From Gigaspora rosea (Eukaryota > Glomeromycota > Glomeromycetes > Diversisporales > Gigasporaceae): a stretch of 64,000 nt of DNA. Location of the stretch: the NCBI GenBank assembly GCA_003550325.1, contig QKWP01000362.1, positions 42,500-106,499 on the forward strand. Direction: 5' to 3'. The position numbers and the translations under genes were made by a program. Below the pieces are notes generated by a model. The model saw only the letters and a list, made by a program, of their open reading frames with translations, did not search any database and was not told where the DNA came from. Numbering within the stretch: position 1 is the first letter of the stretch; each line of letters starts with the position of its first letter. This document shows, piece after piece, positions 1 through 11,483 of this stretch.

Positions 1-154
1 TTTTTTTTTTTTTTTACCCAGTGATTCAAAACACTATGTAATTGTTAAAGCGAAAGAAAAAAAACAATGTAAAACTGTATAGAAGATCTAATTTATAAAC
101 AAAGATCTGATCTGATCTTGTAATACAGAATTTGTAGATTAATTTCGATGCATA

Positions 155-445
155 ATACAAAATTTTGAACTATTTCGAAAATATAGTCCAATGCGTCTCC
201 TGATCCAGCTGATCCAGCCAGTTCTAAAATATTTCAAATTATTTCGATTACAAAATATTTCGAAAAATATTTCAAATCCACTTTCGAAATATTTCGAAAT
301 TATTTTCAAAATATTTCGAAAGTGAAATATTTCGAAATATATTTCGAAATATTTTGAAATATATTGCGATATGCAAAATCTTTCGAAAGATTTTGCAGTA
401 ACACAAGATCTTTCGAAAGATTTCGGTACTATAAATTTGCTGATG
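155..445. repeat. Cluster of TTCGAA-centred palindromic repeats
   Basis: The stretch is built from many variants of a short motif around ATATTTCGAAAT, changing towards GATCTTTCGAAAGAT at its right end. Each motif is close to its own reverse complement, so the 125-codon open frame on the minus strand here (Phe, Ile and Glu runs) is a by-product of the repeat and not a gene. From 445 to 845 I see AT-rich sequence without a gene; around 495-545 it contains one arm of the hairpin core described at 1795-2700. Confidence 0.7.
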
Positions 446-845
446 TTAATATTTAGAAATATACTAAAATTATACAAATATAACAATAGAATTTCAAAAT
501 AAAAAAAGTTTATCAAATTTAATTAAGTAGTTGTTAAGCAATTTTTGCTCAAAATTAAAAAAAATCAAATTATTTATTAAAATAGAATAGTGATTTGAAC
601 CAAAAAAATTTTTCTTAATCAGTTAACCAAATCAAAATATTTGATATCAACCAATTGCAACCAATTAAAATTATTTCACATCTTATTTTTAGGAATTTTT
701 AAACTTTACTCAAATTTTTGTCACAACTTTGCTTATCTACTATACTTATTTTTTCATTTCTGAACTTTTTAGAATCTTTGCTTATTTTTATATTTTGTCA
801 ACCAATTAAGCATTTACTTAACTAGTTGTTCAGGTCAACTGATTA

Positions 846-1695
846 AGGGCTATTTCATTAATCACCTAATTATTTTTATCAGAGGCCTACACCTTTTCTC
901 TTTTCTTAATATAGTTAAATTCTTACTAAGTATACTCTCTCTAAGTGCATACTCTTCTTAAGTGCACACTTTAGCCAGTCCCAAGCTTGGAACTTAATAA
1001 TAAGTGCATACCCTTTAATCTCTGCATGTGCATAGATTTTGTAGTCCCAGACTTATATATGCACTTCTATAAATTTATGCATATAATTTATATACTGTAA
1101 AAATTCAACTAATTAAAATACTGAATGATTTTGTAATTAGAATATTTATTGTAAGGTTTTTTATAAGCTTTGTTCATAATATCACGTAATTAAATGATTT
1201 TCAGATCTTCAAGATCATAAGTAATTTTGTTCTCTACTCTGATTAGGCCCAATTAGATTCTAATACTAGCTAAAAAGCAGTCAGAAATTGAAAATCAATA
1301 ATCATAGGGTTCAATTGTTTGATAAATAAGGTAATTAATTGATAATAGTTCAATTAATTTTATGGGCAAGTATTTAAAAAAAGAGAAATTTGATTTTTAA
1401 TAACTCTTTCTCTTTTATTTTAATAACAAAACTATGGGTAAAACAAATATTATCTAGTTTTTGTATTCCTAAATACAAGTATTATCAATCATGTGCATTG
1501 GTTCTTTCTTCTGATTGGCTATACATTTATATGTATATATTTTTATAAATGCACACCTTTATAAATGCACACTTATGTCTGGTCCTAACAGCGTGCATTT
1601 AGGAAGCCCTGAGTATATATATAGTTAGGTTCTTTATATATAATTTTATCTTTTTTTAATTCCCAAAAAATTACCTGATTTTTGTTACTCCCCTA
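846..1695. mobile_element. MITE interrupted by a second inverted-repeat element
   Basis: The outer left end (ATTAATCACCTAATTATTTT, then ATCAGAGGCCTAC) and the right end (ATTACCTGATTTTTGTTACT) resemble the ends of the compact copy at 25774-25925, which has the same order of internal words. Compared with that copy, about 685 bp (roughly 928-1612) are extra. The extra piece has its own inverted ends built from repeated AAGTGCACAC / GTGTGCATTTAT words, similar to the element at 22738-23710. I read this as one MITE inserted into another. I found no clean target duplication for either, so the exact limits are approximate. Confidence 0.5.
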
Positions 1696-1794
1696 AATAT
1701 TTACTCAACTGATTACATAAGAATTATTTAGATTGGGTCAATTAACCAATTGTAGCTTAACCAGTTCAAATCACTAAAATAGAAGCTGTGCTAA

Positions 1795-2700
1795 AGATTT
1801 TTTTTTAAACTTTTGAGCCAAGATATCTCAATAACTACTTAATCTAATTCAACAAACTTTTTTATTTGAATTTTATAGATTTATATAATTCAAATAAAAA
1901 AAGTTTATCAAATTTGATTAGGTAGTTGTCATGATTTCTTTGTTCAAAGTTTTAAAAAATTTTGGTACAACTTCTATTTTAATTTTCCTTTAATTTGAAT
2001 AAAGATATTCTGACAACTAGTTAATCAAATTTGATAAATTATTTTTTATTTGCATTTTATGAATCTATAAAATTCAAATAAAAAAGAAGTTTATAGAATT
2101 TGGTCAGGTAGTTATTGAGATATTTTTGTTTTAAAATTTTAAAAAAACTTTGGTGCAGCTTCTATTTTGATAGATATTTTAATTTTCTCTAACTTTAAAC
2201 AAAAATATTTTGGCAATTATCTGACCAAATTTGATAAACTTTTTTTTTATTTGAATTCTATAAGCTCATAGATTCAAATACAAAGAAATTTCAAATTTGG
2301 TCAGGTAGTTGCCAAGATATTTTTGTTCGATTTTTTTTAAAATCTTTGAAGATATCTCAACAACCATCTGATCAAATTTGATAAACTTTTTTATTTGAAT
2401 TCTATGGAACCATAAATTCTAATAAAAAAAATTTTATCAAATTTGGTCAGATAACTGTTGAGGTATCTTTGTTTTAAGTTTTAAAAAAACTTTTAATGCA
2501 GCTTTTATTTTAATAAATGCTATGATTTTTCTCTAAATTTGAGCAAAAATATTTTGACAACTACCAAATTAAATTTGATGACTTTTTTTTATTTAAATTC
2601 TATAAATTTATAGAATTCAAATAAAAAAAAGTTCATTGAATTTTTTTAGGTAGTAATTGAGAATTTTTGCTCGAAGTTTTGAAAATTTTATTTTTAATAG
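1795..2700. repeat. Tandem array of about five hairpin units
   Basis: A unit of about 170-210 bp recurs roughly five times. Each unit contains an inverted repeat: an arm reading CAACTANNTGACCAAATTTG, then AAACTTTTTTATTTGAATT, a short loop, and the reverse complement. Between the hairpins lie words such as AAGTTTTAAAAAAACTTTGG and GCTTCTATTTT. There is no coding potential; a 61-codon open frame in the last unit is not supported. The same hairpin core occurs singly near 500, in the MITE at 11232-11483 and in the one at 26428-26672. Confidence 0.75.
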
Positions 2701-2704
2701 AAAG

Positions 2705-3157
2705 TCCCATAGGTTTACAATGAAAGTAATCAATTGTTCTTTTATTAATCTTAGAGCACGAACTCTTGACAAGCTTACAAATTTGAGACCTGTTGCAAAT
2801 TCCTTATTTCCAAGATTTATTACTGCTTGTGGTAAATGTTAAACCTTGTGACTTATGAATTGTAATTGGCCAAGCAAGGCATAGAGGGAATTGCATATGA
2901 GAGCAAGATCTCATTTTTCTTCCTCAAATCTATTTAATGGGCCAAATCGGTACTACAATTGAGATGAACTGTATAGTTGTCCATTCAAAGCAGAATTAAT
3001 GTATATAGTGAAGGCGGTATTCTTCCTAGCTCATGCATAATATCAACAACTGTACCCATTGCTCAATTTTAACTAGTCCTAGAAATTAGAGATAAGGATT
3101 GATAAAAATCAAGCAGGTTCAAAACTATTTGTCATTTCAGAAGGTGCATTTTTAGCA
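2705..3157. other. Gene-less interval
   Basis: Mixed-composition sequence without a convincing reading frame, RNA gene or inverted repeat. I see nothing in it that I can name. Confidence 0.4.
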
Positions 3158-3165
3158 CCAGTGGC

Positions 3166-3437
3166 CAGTGTTGTCATGGGACACGGACACGGACGGCGGA
3201 CAGTCCGGGACGGGACGTCCGGGACATGTCCGCCCAGAATTTTTTTTGTCCCGGACATTTTGCGACTCAACACGTGATCATCTACCAATAAAATTCGTAT
3301 AATTCCGCAATTTGATTGGTTTTACCCGGCGGACATGTATCATGTTGGGACATTATTGCGGACATGTCCCGGACGTCCCGTCCCGGACTGTCCGCGTCCC
3401 TGAAAAATCGGCGGGACAATGTCCGTGTACAACACTG
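3166..3437. mobile_element. GC-rich hAT-type MITE
   Basis: A 272-bp element with long inverted ends: the left end starts CAGTGTTGTCATGGGACACG and the right end closes with TGTCCGTGTACAACACTG. It is flanked by near-identical 8-bp copies (CCAGTGGC at 3158-3165, GCAGTGGC at 3438-3445), which fits the 8-bp target duplications of hAT elements. Inside, GTCCGGGACGGGACGTCC-type words form further palindromes. The middle contains an AT-rich piece with CACGTGATCA. It is strikingly richer in G+C than its surroundings. There is no transposase; the 63-codon open frame inside is a by-product. Confidence 0.8.
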
Positions 3438-3728
3438 GCAGTGGCACTAAGTTGTTTTAGTTTAGCAATATTATATTTGTCAAACATGGACCCCAAAACA
3501 TAAATATCGCAATAAGCTTTATATACATTAAGAAAATAATTACTGTATATTTTTTGACATAAATAAATTTACTGAAGTTTTAACAGTTGTTACTGGTTTT
3601 TTTTTTACAATGATTTTGGTATCCATACATTGAACTTGATTTAGAATCGATTTCTGGATACTCCCAAGTCGGTTAAGTTGTAATTTCAGCATCATCGGTA
3701 TATAAAAGCTGCTTTTGTACGTACGTAC
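3438..3728. other. Gene-less spacer between two MITEs
   Basis: AT-rich sequence with no convincing feature. It ends in a GTACGTAC run that served as the target of the next element. Confidence 0.4.
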
Positions 3729-4294
3729 TAGGGCAGTAACTCTGTTAGCAATATTAGTAATTTTACTATGATCAGATTTTTAATTGATGAAATTAAAATA
3801 ATCGATTAAAATATCATATTACTTTATTTCATTAATAAAGAACGCACAAAATTCTAAAAGATTTGCCTTGACATTGCAATTTTTTTTTTTTTAGCTGAAA
3901 ACTCTTTGCAAAAATCATTTCTAAAAAGTTACGCTCGATTTTTTGCAAAAATCCTATTAAAATTTTGACTTGTATGCTTGAGGTCTAATTTTTTTCACTT
4001 TAACTAATTAAATTTAAATGACTTATAAGACGAATGCTCAAATTTTATATGTTAATAATAAAAAATTCTAAAGCGTAACTTTATTCTTCAACATTTAATA
4101 AAGTTCTTGTAAAAATTTCTAGGTAATTCCTTGGGCTTTTGATAAGTTGCATCATTTTAAAATTTAATAAATATATTAATAATAATAACGATAATTATTT
4201 GATCATTTATTTGCATAAGACGAAAAATCTGATCATAGTAAAATTATTAATATTGCTAACATAGTTTTGATTTACTAGTTGAGTTACCACCTTA
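3729..4294. mobile_element. Non-autonomous hAT-like element in a GTAC repeat
   Basis: A 566-bp element with inverted ends (left TAGGGCAGTAACTC; right GAGTTACCACCTTA). Slightly inside is a strong 30-bp match between GCAATATTAGTAATTTTACT and its inverted partner near 4215-4255, running on into ATGATCAGATTTTT. It is flanked by exact 8-bp GTACGTAC copies (3721-3728 and 4295-4302). That fits a hAT-type duplication, though the target itself is a GTAC repeat, so the duplication is less decisive here. No coding region is visible. Confidence 0.75.
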
Positions 4295-4469
4295 GTACGT
4301 ACGTACTGTACATACGTCGTATACATGTATGTAACATTGTATGAAAAATTTATGAAAGAACTGTCTTAAACCTTAGCAAGAAATAGAAGAAATATTAAAA
4401 ACTTTGGATATAAATTACAATAGACTTATATAAAAAAAACTGTGTGCATAAATAAAATATTACTTTTAT

Positions 4470-5170
4470 TTGTATATATATATAACTTATATATATATAT
4501 ATAGCCCTTCAAGTTTTCATAAGATTAATTTACATTTAACCCAAAGTTTTTTCTAATTGTAACACATACAATTAACAGTTATTTTTTCATTAAAATTTTA
4601 AGATACCTTATATCTTGTATCGTTTAGGTTTAGTAAACACGGTTTTCCTTAAAAATGACGGAGATTTTTCAATATATCTGTTTCTTTGAAAGTGCATGAG
4701 AACCCGACTTATAGAAGGTCTATTAAAACCTAAGTGTATGATTTTCAATTAACGTATTTACCAGCGAAGATCTTTAAATATCATATTTTATATTTAATCA
4801 GAGACATATATTATATATATATATACACTATATCTTATATGTACAGTACAAGGTCTTGTAATATTTTAATATTTACATTAATCGCCGGATATAAATTATA
4901 TCAATTTGAATTTATTATGCCGAAATCACTAACTTAACCGAATCAACCGAAAAATTATGAAAACAGCTGTAAAATTTGAAAGGTTTTCACTTCGCTCCCC
5001 TCAGCTCCAGCCGACTATATCTTCTCAAAATAGGTTTAAAATAATAATAATAATATATATATACATGTATTCTATATATATTATATATATATATATTATA
5101 TATATTAGATATATATCAGATATATTATATATATATATTATATATAGATATATATATGTAGTAGTATAAT
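4470..5170. repeat. AT/TA microsatellite-rich stretch
   Basis: Runs of TATA and ATATAT dominate at 4475-4502, 4806-4835 and especially 5040-5165. Two open frames here (Tyr/Ile-rich) are simple-sequence artefacts. Confidence 0.8.
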
Positions 5171-5922
5171 ATCTACCGAATCTATTCTACGCAGATCAGT
5201 TTCTCGCTAACGTGCAAACAATTTAAAAATTTATAAAGACATGATTCTTTACCATTTTTAATAAATTTTTGACATGGACTACAATTACTGTCGGGTTTGA
5301 TGATCGACGTCACTGCAGCATTTAACACGAATGAAGTCATTGTTTTCTTTATTGACTAACAAATTTATGCTATGGATTGTATTATTGGTACATGCTGCGG
5401 CAGCTGCAGTCAACAAAATAAACTCGATTATTTTTTTATTATCTTTATCAATTAGAATTACAATTCGAAATTCCTTTTACCATTGTCGATTGTGCTTAAT
5501 ATCATCTAGCCATGTGACGCACCAATATGGTGTATCATTTAATTTTTCTTTAAGAATTTTAATTACCTGTCATTCTCAATATGAAGTGATTGTTGCAATT
5601 GTTCGACTAAAATATCTGGATACCCGCGGATGTGTGAACACCCGAATAGTTATTAATTAATGTGGGTGGATTTGCGGATATCCAGATGACCATCTTGAAT
5701 ACAGTAAGTATAATTTACATTTCCTTTAATAAATAAAATATTATTATCAATTTCTATTTTTATTTAACAATAATGCTTCGAAAACGTGTGAAAGATATGA
5801 TTAATTGTGATTCGTGTGGTTTGGAAATAGATAGGGATATCGATATATTATAAAAAAAAGATGACCGAGTTTTTATGATTCGAACGTTTTGGGACTTGAG
5901 CAGTTGATATGACATAGTTAAC

Positions 5923-5925
<3 letters not shown>
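5170..5925. other. Gene-less interval with a short hairpin
   Basis: I see no convincing gene. A short inverted repeat near 5612-5686 pairs TATCTGGATACCCGC with GCGGATATCCAGATG and looks like a tiny MITE or hairpin. An open frame at 5331-5660 begins with a hydrophobic segment but has no recognisable domain. Confidence 0.4.
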
Positions 5926-5927
<2 letters not shown>

Positions 5928-5966
<39 letters not shown>

Positions 5967-5967
5967 G
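5928..5967. repeat. TTA trinucleotide microsatellite
   Basis: About thirteen tandem TTA units. Confidence 0.9.
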
Positions 5968-6329
5968 ATTTAATTTCAAGAGTTACCTTATCCGAATGTC
6001 TACTTTGAATATGGATGACAGGATCTCAACACTAATGTACTTTAAAACAAGATACAATATCGATATCATTTATCAATTTTAATGATTTAATTGGTCGAAA
6101 ATAAAGACAGAATTTTCTAGCATCATCATGTAAATTTTACGTAGCTTAATAATTAGAACTAAAAAAAGAAAAAAAGATTGTAAAGCCTTTTTTGCAATGT
6201 TTCACGTATTATAATAGCCCGACCTTATCTGTTATTATTATCTTTTTATTTATAAAATTTATAATTTGTTACAGTATAAACTAAAAATGCAATAACAATG
6301 CCGATTATATTTGCCATAATGATAAATTT

Positions 6330-6750
6330 TTTTTTGTTTTGTACGTACGTACGTACTCTGTAGAAACTTGTAGAAACAATTAATTATTAATAATAAAAAA
6401 TCTTGTAGTTTAATCCTTTGAATTTTGGTTAATTCTGCGGAAAATATATTCCGCCTTTTTTGATATTGTTTCGGTCTTTTTGAAAGTCATTAGGTAGTAA
6501 AATCGCTTTACTGGTTTTTTTTTTGAATAAACTAGGAAATGGTATTTACGTTTATCTTCGGTAGGTCACCAAATTTCATATGTTATGAGAACCAATTAAT
6601 TAGTTTGGTGTAGCATTATAAATTACACAAGGGCTTAATTAGAATCAAATGACTAGACTTATATTACTACATGTACTAAAAATAATATATTGATTAGCAG
6701 TTTGTGTACGTACTGTATGTACGTACGTACAGCACGTACGTATGTATCAG
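6330..6750. repeat. GTAC-repeat clusters
   Basis: Two clusters of GTACGTAC repeats (6340-6356 and 6706-6746) flank AT-rich sequence. The same short tandem repeat occurs at 3717-3728 and 4295-4306, where it was a transposon target. I see no gene in 5970-7470. Confidence 0.6.
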
Positions 6751-6908
6751 TATTTTGGTATAGTATCTATCAGCTATAGTATCTTATATAGCAGATTTAT
6801 ATACGTAACTATTTAAAGTTTATTATATAACTTAATATATCTGATATACAAACATAAAAAATTTTAACTATGTAACTTAATTAACCGATTTTTTTTTTTT
6901 TTAAGAAA

Positions 6909-6962
6909 AAACCCCCCACATTTGAGGTTCCCACATTTGAAGTTCCCACATTTGAAGTTCCG
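6909..6962. repeat. Tandem CCCACATTTGAAGTT repeat
   Basis: Three successive copies of a 15-16 bp unit (CCCACATTTGAGGTT, CCCACATTTGAAGTT, CCCACATTTGAAGTT) follow a poly(T) and poly(C) run. Confidence 0.75.
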
Positions 6963-7151
6963 TTAATTATAAATCACACAAAACTCCTTTTTACTATCGG
7001 AAACTGCGCTTATCGTTTTCGATATTTATTATTTAGGAATAAAATACGTAAATGTATTTTTATCTGTTAAACAAGTTGTTTTCCTGTTTTAGATACGTCA
7101 AAGCAAAATCCGATTGATCTTGACGCCTCCTATAGGACTTGTTTAAATAAG

Positions 7152-7218
7152 ATTCTCCGTTACAAATCTCCGTTACAAATCTCCGTTTCAAATCTCCGTC
7201 ACAATTTTCCGTTACAAA
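7152..7218. repeat. Tandem CTCCGTTACAAAT repeat
   Basis: Five degenerate copies of a 13-bp unit. The 63-codon open frame on the minus strand across it is explained by the repeat. Confidence 0.8.
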
Positions 7219-7472
7219 AGTTAATCTTTGTATTTTTTTTTCTAAATACATTATGAATTGTTACTTCTTTTAGTTTCAGAAAGTAATTGAATCGTAATAA
7301 ATAAACCAACTTACTACGACCTTTTAAAAAAATTTTGAAATCTCATTTTTAAATCTTATCGTATTGAAGTTATACCAATAAGATATCAATAAAAACATCA
7401 GCTCATTATTATTATTACCTATATTCTTATTATCCTTATTTTTTTTTTTTAACCAAATATAAAAAGAATAAT

Positions 7473-9091
7473 ATGGCTAATAATTTTGAAAGTGGTGATA
7501 ATTTAGTTCCTACTTCTCTAAGAACTAAATTTAACCTAACTCCACGGCAATCTTTCTCTATTAATAACAATACACAATCAACTGCTACATTAAAAAAACA
7601 AGATCAAAAAATACAGTTAACTGCTGATTTAAGTGACTTAAGTGCTACTCTTTCTAAACAAAATTTAGAATTAGAAAAGCAATTAAAAGAATTAGATAAA
7701 AAATCTCCTAAAGAATTAATAGTTAAATTAACTGACCTTGAAGAAGAATGTGGTGATATAAATATAAACTCTACAAACTCTACAAAGGTTTTCTCAGGTC
7801 CGAAAAAAGGTCCTAACGTAAGTTTTTTTTTTTTTTTTTAGTAAAATGAAATTATTAATATTTTTATATTTTATATATTATATTTTTCGATTCAAAAATT
7901 ATTCATAATTTAAATCGAATATTTTAAAAACTTGATAATAATTAAAAGTTTATTATTAATTCGAATGATATTAAAATAATATTATTATCGAATTTATATA
8001 AAAAAAATATTAAATATAAAATTCTTTATAGTTTTATTAAAATAACTTTATTACTTTTTTTTTTTTATTTTTTATTAGGTAAAACCAAATTCACGAAGGA
8101 CTTTTGTTCCAACGATGCCTATTGTAGAAACTTCTTCGACTTCAACTGCTACATCATCAGGAAAATCTTCAAGACGTGATCGTAATGCTGCAAGGGGTCG
8201 ACAAAAAGATATAGAGTTTGCTACTGAAATAGGTCAAGGTTTATTAGTAGAAGTTAGACGTTTACAAGCTTTATTACAAGAAAAAGAGGAAAGAATAAAA
8301 GATCTTGAGGCTGAAAAAATTGAATTCGAACGTAATATCGATCAACTTAATGAAACTTTACGTGCAAATAAAGAATCTGAAGGTATAATAATTTTATTAA
8401 TTTTTTTTTTTAAAAAAAAAATTTAATTAATTTTAATTAATATATTTTTAAAATTTATTTTTTAAATATATTATTAATCTATTTTTTATTATTAGATCGT
8501 CTAAATGAACGTGTTTGGACTCTTGAATTAACCAAGCAAGATCTTAACATTCAACTTGAAGACTTACAACAACAACTTAATAAAGCTCGTAGTAATTATT
8601 CAAAGGTTGAAAAAGCTTTCTCAACTTCAACAGATGTTATAGAACAAATTAAAAATAACGAAGAAAAATTATCTTCAAATCTTGAGAATTTAAAATCTTT
8701 ATATAATGAAGATATGGAAAATAATCGTAAAATCATTGATGATTTAAAATCTCAATTGAATTCTTACTTAAATACCTCTACTTCAAATGATGATGATAAT
8801 GATTCTAAAAAAAATTTGTTGGCTGAAAATGAAACAATTAAAGCTCTTGATGTTGCTAACCGTATGATTAGTAGTCTTCGCGCTAGTCTTAAAAAGGAGA
8901 AAGATGAAAATCATAAATTAAAGATGTTGTTAGTAGACAGTCAAGAATTTGAGGTTATGCATAACACTGAATGTTTTGATTCCATTCCGAAACATGTCAA
9001 AACAATACAAGATGGTTCTTCTAGAACTTCGGAGCTTTCTGATATTGATGGTAATAAGAATAATGATATAGTAGAATGGGAAATGATTTAA
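7473..9091 (+). CDS. ApsA/Num1/Mcp5-like coiled-coil protein, no PH domain
   Basis: Three exons (7473-7817, 8079-8382, 8496-9091) predict 414 residues. Intron 1 has a GTAAGT donor and TTATTAG acceptor (phase 0); intron 2 has GTATAA and ATTATTAG (phase 1). The open frame continues across both joints, which supports the model. The first ATG follows a T-rich upstream region. Residues about 1-115 are low-complexity. From about residue 150 a long coiled coil begins with FATEIGQGLLVEVRRLQALL, then ESEDRLNERVWTLE and, nearer the end, ANRMISSLRASLKKEKDE. These match, by my recollection, the conserved order in the N-terminal coiled-coil region of fungal cortical anchors (A. nidulans ApsA, yeast Num1, fission yeast Mcp5), which tether dynein and mitochondria to the cell cortex. 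Those proteins end in a PH domain that binds membrane; here translation stops after a short acidic tail and I see no PH-coding sequence downstream. The cortical role is therefore inference. It is the only convincing host gene in the window. Confidence 0.85.
7818..8078 (+). other. Intron 1 of the coiled-coil gene
   Basis: A 261-bp AT-rich intron with a GTAAGT donor, a poly(T) run near both ends and a TTATTAG acceptor. Splicing keeps the frame open from Pro-Asn into Val-Lys-Pro. Confidence 0.85.
8383..8495 (+). other. Intron 2 of the coiled-coil gene
   Basis: A 113-bp AT-rich intron with donor GTATAATA and acceptor ATTATTAG, splitting a codon after its first base (G|AT, Asp). Confidence 0.85.
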
Positions 9092-9096
9092 ATTCT

Positions 9097-9097
<1 letters not shown>

Positions 9098-9129
<32 letters not shown>

Positions 9130-9165
9130 AATGTATATATATATATATATATATTTACAATAATT
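9098..9165. repeat. AT microsatellite just downstream of the gene
   Basis: ATATAT runs starting seven bases after the stop codon. From 9165 to 10300 I see no gene. Confidence 0.85.
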
Positions 9166-10309
9166 GGTAAATAAATTGTCCTTTTAAAATGTTTACCAAT
9201 AGTGATTATGTTATCAAAACATAGGTATAATTCATATTAGTTTTATATCTATTAACAAATTTATGTAATAATAGTTTGACAAGATGACTCTTCAAACTAT
9301 TACAGTTTCTAATGAATAAAGCTTGTATAAAATCATGTGTTTACTGATACAAAAATTGTAAATACGAAAAAAAATATGAATGTTATGTATCATTAGTTAT
9401 ACAAGGTATGCACTATTATAAATAAGTCAATAGTCCTTGTCAAAAATTATCTTCCGTAATGCTAAATATGACCTTCGAAAAATTATTCATTAGCTTGTAA
9501 GCGAATGCTTAGTCACAATCAACCCCTTTAAAATTTCGTTTCTTTTCTCCTTGTTTATTTGTGGTTTATATGAAATTTTTCTTGTAAGTTTCCTGTTATG
9601 GCGTCACATGTCCGTTACCCATGTCACAATTAGGCTTTGATCAGATTTAGGTCTACCGAAAATTTATGCATAATATGCGTTAAAAAATATTTTATTGTAC
9701 ATATCAGAGCAGATTTCGCGTAATTCTGGAAATAATTTATAAAGATTTGAGTGTAAAGACACATTGATAAGAACTCGGGGATTCCATAATTGATCCTAAA
9801 ACACAAGCATCTTCCTCGGAAAAAAAGCGAAAGCCTGTTTTTCCAAAAGTCTCATTATAAAAATATGTATAATTTTTTATTTTGTTCGCAGAATTTATGG
9901 TATAATGTTACGATCGTAGAAAATCGGTAATATCTACAGCATAAAATAAAAGAAGAATAAACTAATGAAGCAAGCAGCATCAGATGTCTGGCACGTGATA
10001 TATTATCGCTGGGGTCAGGGCCGACGATTTTCTGCTGCAAAATTTCCGTGCATTAAAATTCATAATTTCTGCGTGAATTCTGCGTTGGTCATTTATAAAT
10101 TCTGTGTTGGTTATATAGAAATCTTGAAAATTCTGCAATCAATTTGTCGTTTAGTCTTCAGATTATTTAGGTTATCAAGCAAAAATTTTCGCTCGACCAC
10201 GCTCGTATTTCAGGTTTATTTATTGTCGCGGATCATATAATGAAATTTACGTTTTCTATTTAACCTTCTAATACCCACTTATACTTGTTTAATATAAAAC
10301 TCTACTCTA

Positions 10310-10346
10310 AAACTAACCTCTAACCTTAACCCCTAACCCTAAAAAA
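10310..10346. repeat. Interstitial telomere-like CCCTAA stretch
   Basis: CTAACCTCTAACCTTAACCCC followed by TAACCCTAAA resembles degenerate CCCTAA telomere repeat. Similar stretches lie at 18035-18125, 20533-20575, 22283-22330, 29430-29526, 57687-57712 and 58098-58155, and inverted at 35448-35512. Confidence 0.6.
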
Positions 10347-10905
10347 TGCGCCCCAAAAAATTTTATTTTTTGGTGATTTTTTTATACTATCATAATCTCT
10401 ACATCGGAACTTTTCGGACGTTATATTTTTAGAACCTTGTACTATACCTATAAAAAAAACCCCAAATAAATCCCTACTTTCTGCGCCAATTCAACCTAAT
10501 TCCGTGATTTCTGCGGCATTCCGTGAAATAATTCCTAAAACTTTTGAACCAGTGCGCGTATGCAGATAAAAGTATATTTTTTAGATTCATCTTGATATAT
10601 TATAGAGCATGCTAAGAGGAATCCAAAAATCATATTTTTATCTGTGTAAATTCACCAGGTTCAAAAGTAGTAGAAATTCGAAGTTCACATATACTTCTAC
10701 CGAATTTCGGAAAATTTTTAGGCTCTATTTATATGCACATTACTATGATTGTTGATTATTTGAGTGGAAAAAACCAGACCTCGTCAATTATTGTTAATTA
10801 TTTATTATTAGTAACGTTTAGCCCTGATCCGAGATATACAAGAATATTTGAAAGTCCGAAACCTGGTTTTCTTTTGCGGCGCTTATTTTAATTACGTATC
10901 ACATC

Positions 10906-11181
10906 AGGACCCGCATATAGGTTATAACTGGATTTTAGCCTAATTTGCTAAAAATGAAAAAAATCTACATTTTTTTAAATAACTTTTGATCCAGTGATTA
11001 GAATTGAATGAACTTTTTTGTTAGATGTGCTTCACTAAGGGTTTTATTTTAAAAAAAGTTTATACAAATTGGACACTAGATGCCAAAATAATTGCAAAAC
11101 ATTATTTTTTTGCTTTTTAAATCTTAGAAGGTTTTTGTTAAAATATGTAAAGTACAGGATGTAGTTGCGATTTTCTGGGTC
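10906..11181. mobile_element. AGGACC-family MITE, older copy
   Basis: This 276-bp segment aligns along its length with the element at 12743-13038: both have TATAGGTTATAACTGG-type left subterminal sequence, AACTTTTGATCCAGTNATNA, GAATTGAATGAACTTTTTT and a right end in CTGGGTC. The central parts are imperfect inverted repeats. No target duplication is visible, so this copy looks older or trimmed. Confidence 0.65.
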
Positions 11182-11231
11182 ATGTAAACTCTGACTCTCT
11201 GATCTAATTCTGGGTGTCAATATTGTATATA

Positions 11232-11483
11232 TGGGCGGTCAAAAGTAGAAACCAAGGAATTTGTTTTTAGTAAGTTTTTTTAAAACTTTAAATTAAAATA
11301 TCTTGACAACTATTAAACCAAAACTAATAAAAATTTTTTTTATTTTAATTTTATAACTATATAAAATTAAAATAAAAAAAATTTTATCAAGTTTGGTTTA
11401 ATAATTGTTGAGATATTTTAATTTAAAGTCTAGAAAAAATTTACTTAGAAACAATTTCCTTGGTTTCTACTTTTGACCACCCA
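11232..11483. mobile_element. Tc1/mariner-type hairpin MITE
   Basis: A 252-bp near-palindrome. The left end TGGGCGGTCAAAAGTAGAAA pairs with TTTCTACTTTTGACCACCCA at the right end, and a TA dinucleotide sits on each side, as Tc1/mariner elements leave. The centre is the hairpin core shared with 1795-2700 and 26428-26672. No coding sequence. Confidence 0.75.

Noticed and set aside
139-516. 125-codon minus-strand open frame
   Set aside because: It lies on a palindromic TTCGAA repeat cluster and reads as Phe/Ile/Glu repeats; no gene signal.
4734-5169. Two Tyr/Ile-rich frames
   Set aside because: Products of TA microsatellites.
5331-5660. 109-codon frame with a signal-peptide-like start
   Set aside because: The hydrophobic start is tempting for a small secreted protein, but the rest has no motif, and the end runs into a short hairpin. 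Not supported without expression data.
9965-10240. 91-codon frame downstream of the coiled-coil gene, as a missing PH domain
   Set aside because: No PH-like pattern; the strand also has an overlapping antisense frame and the sequence is repeat-like.
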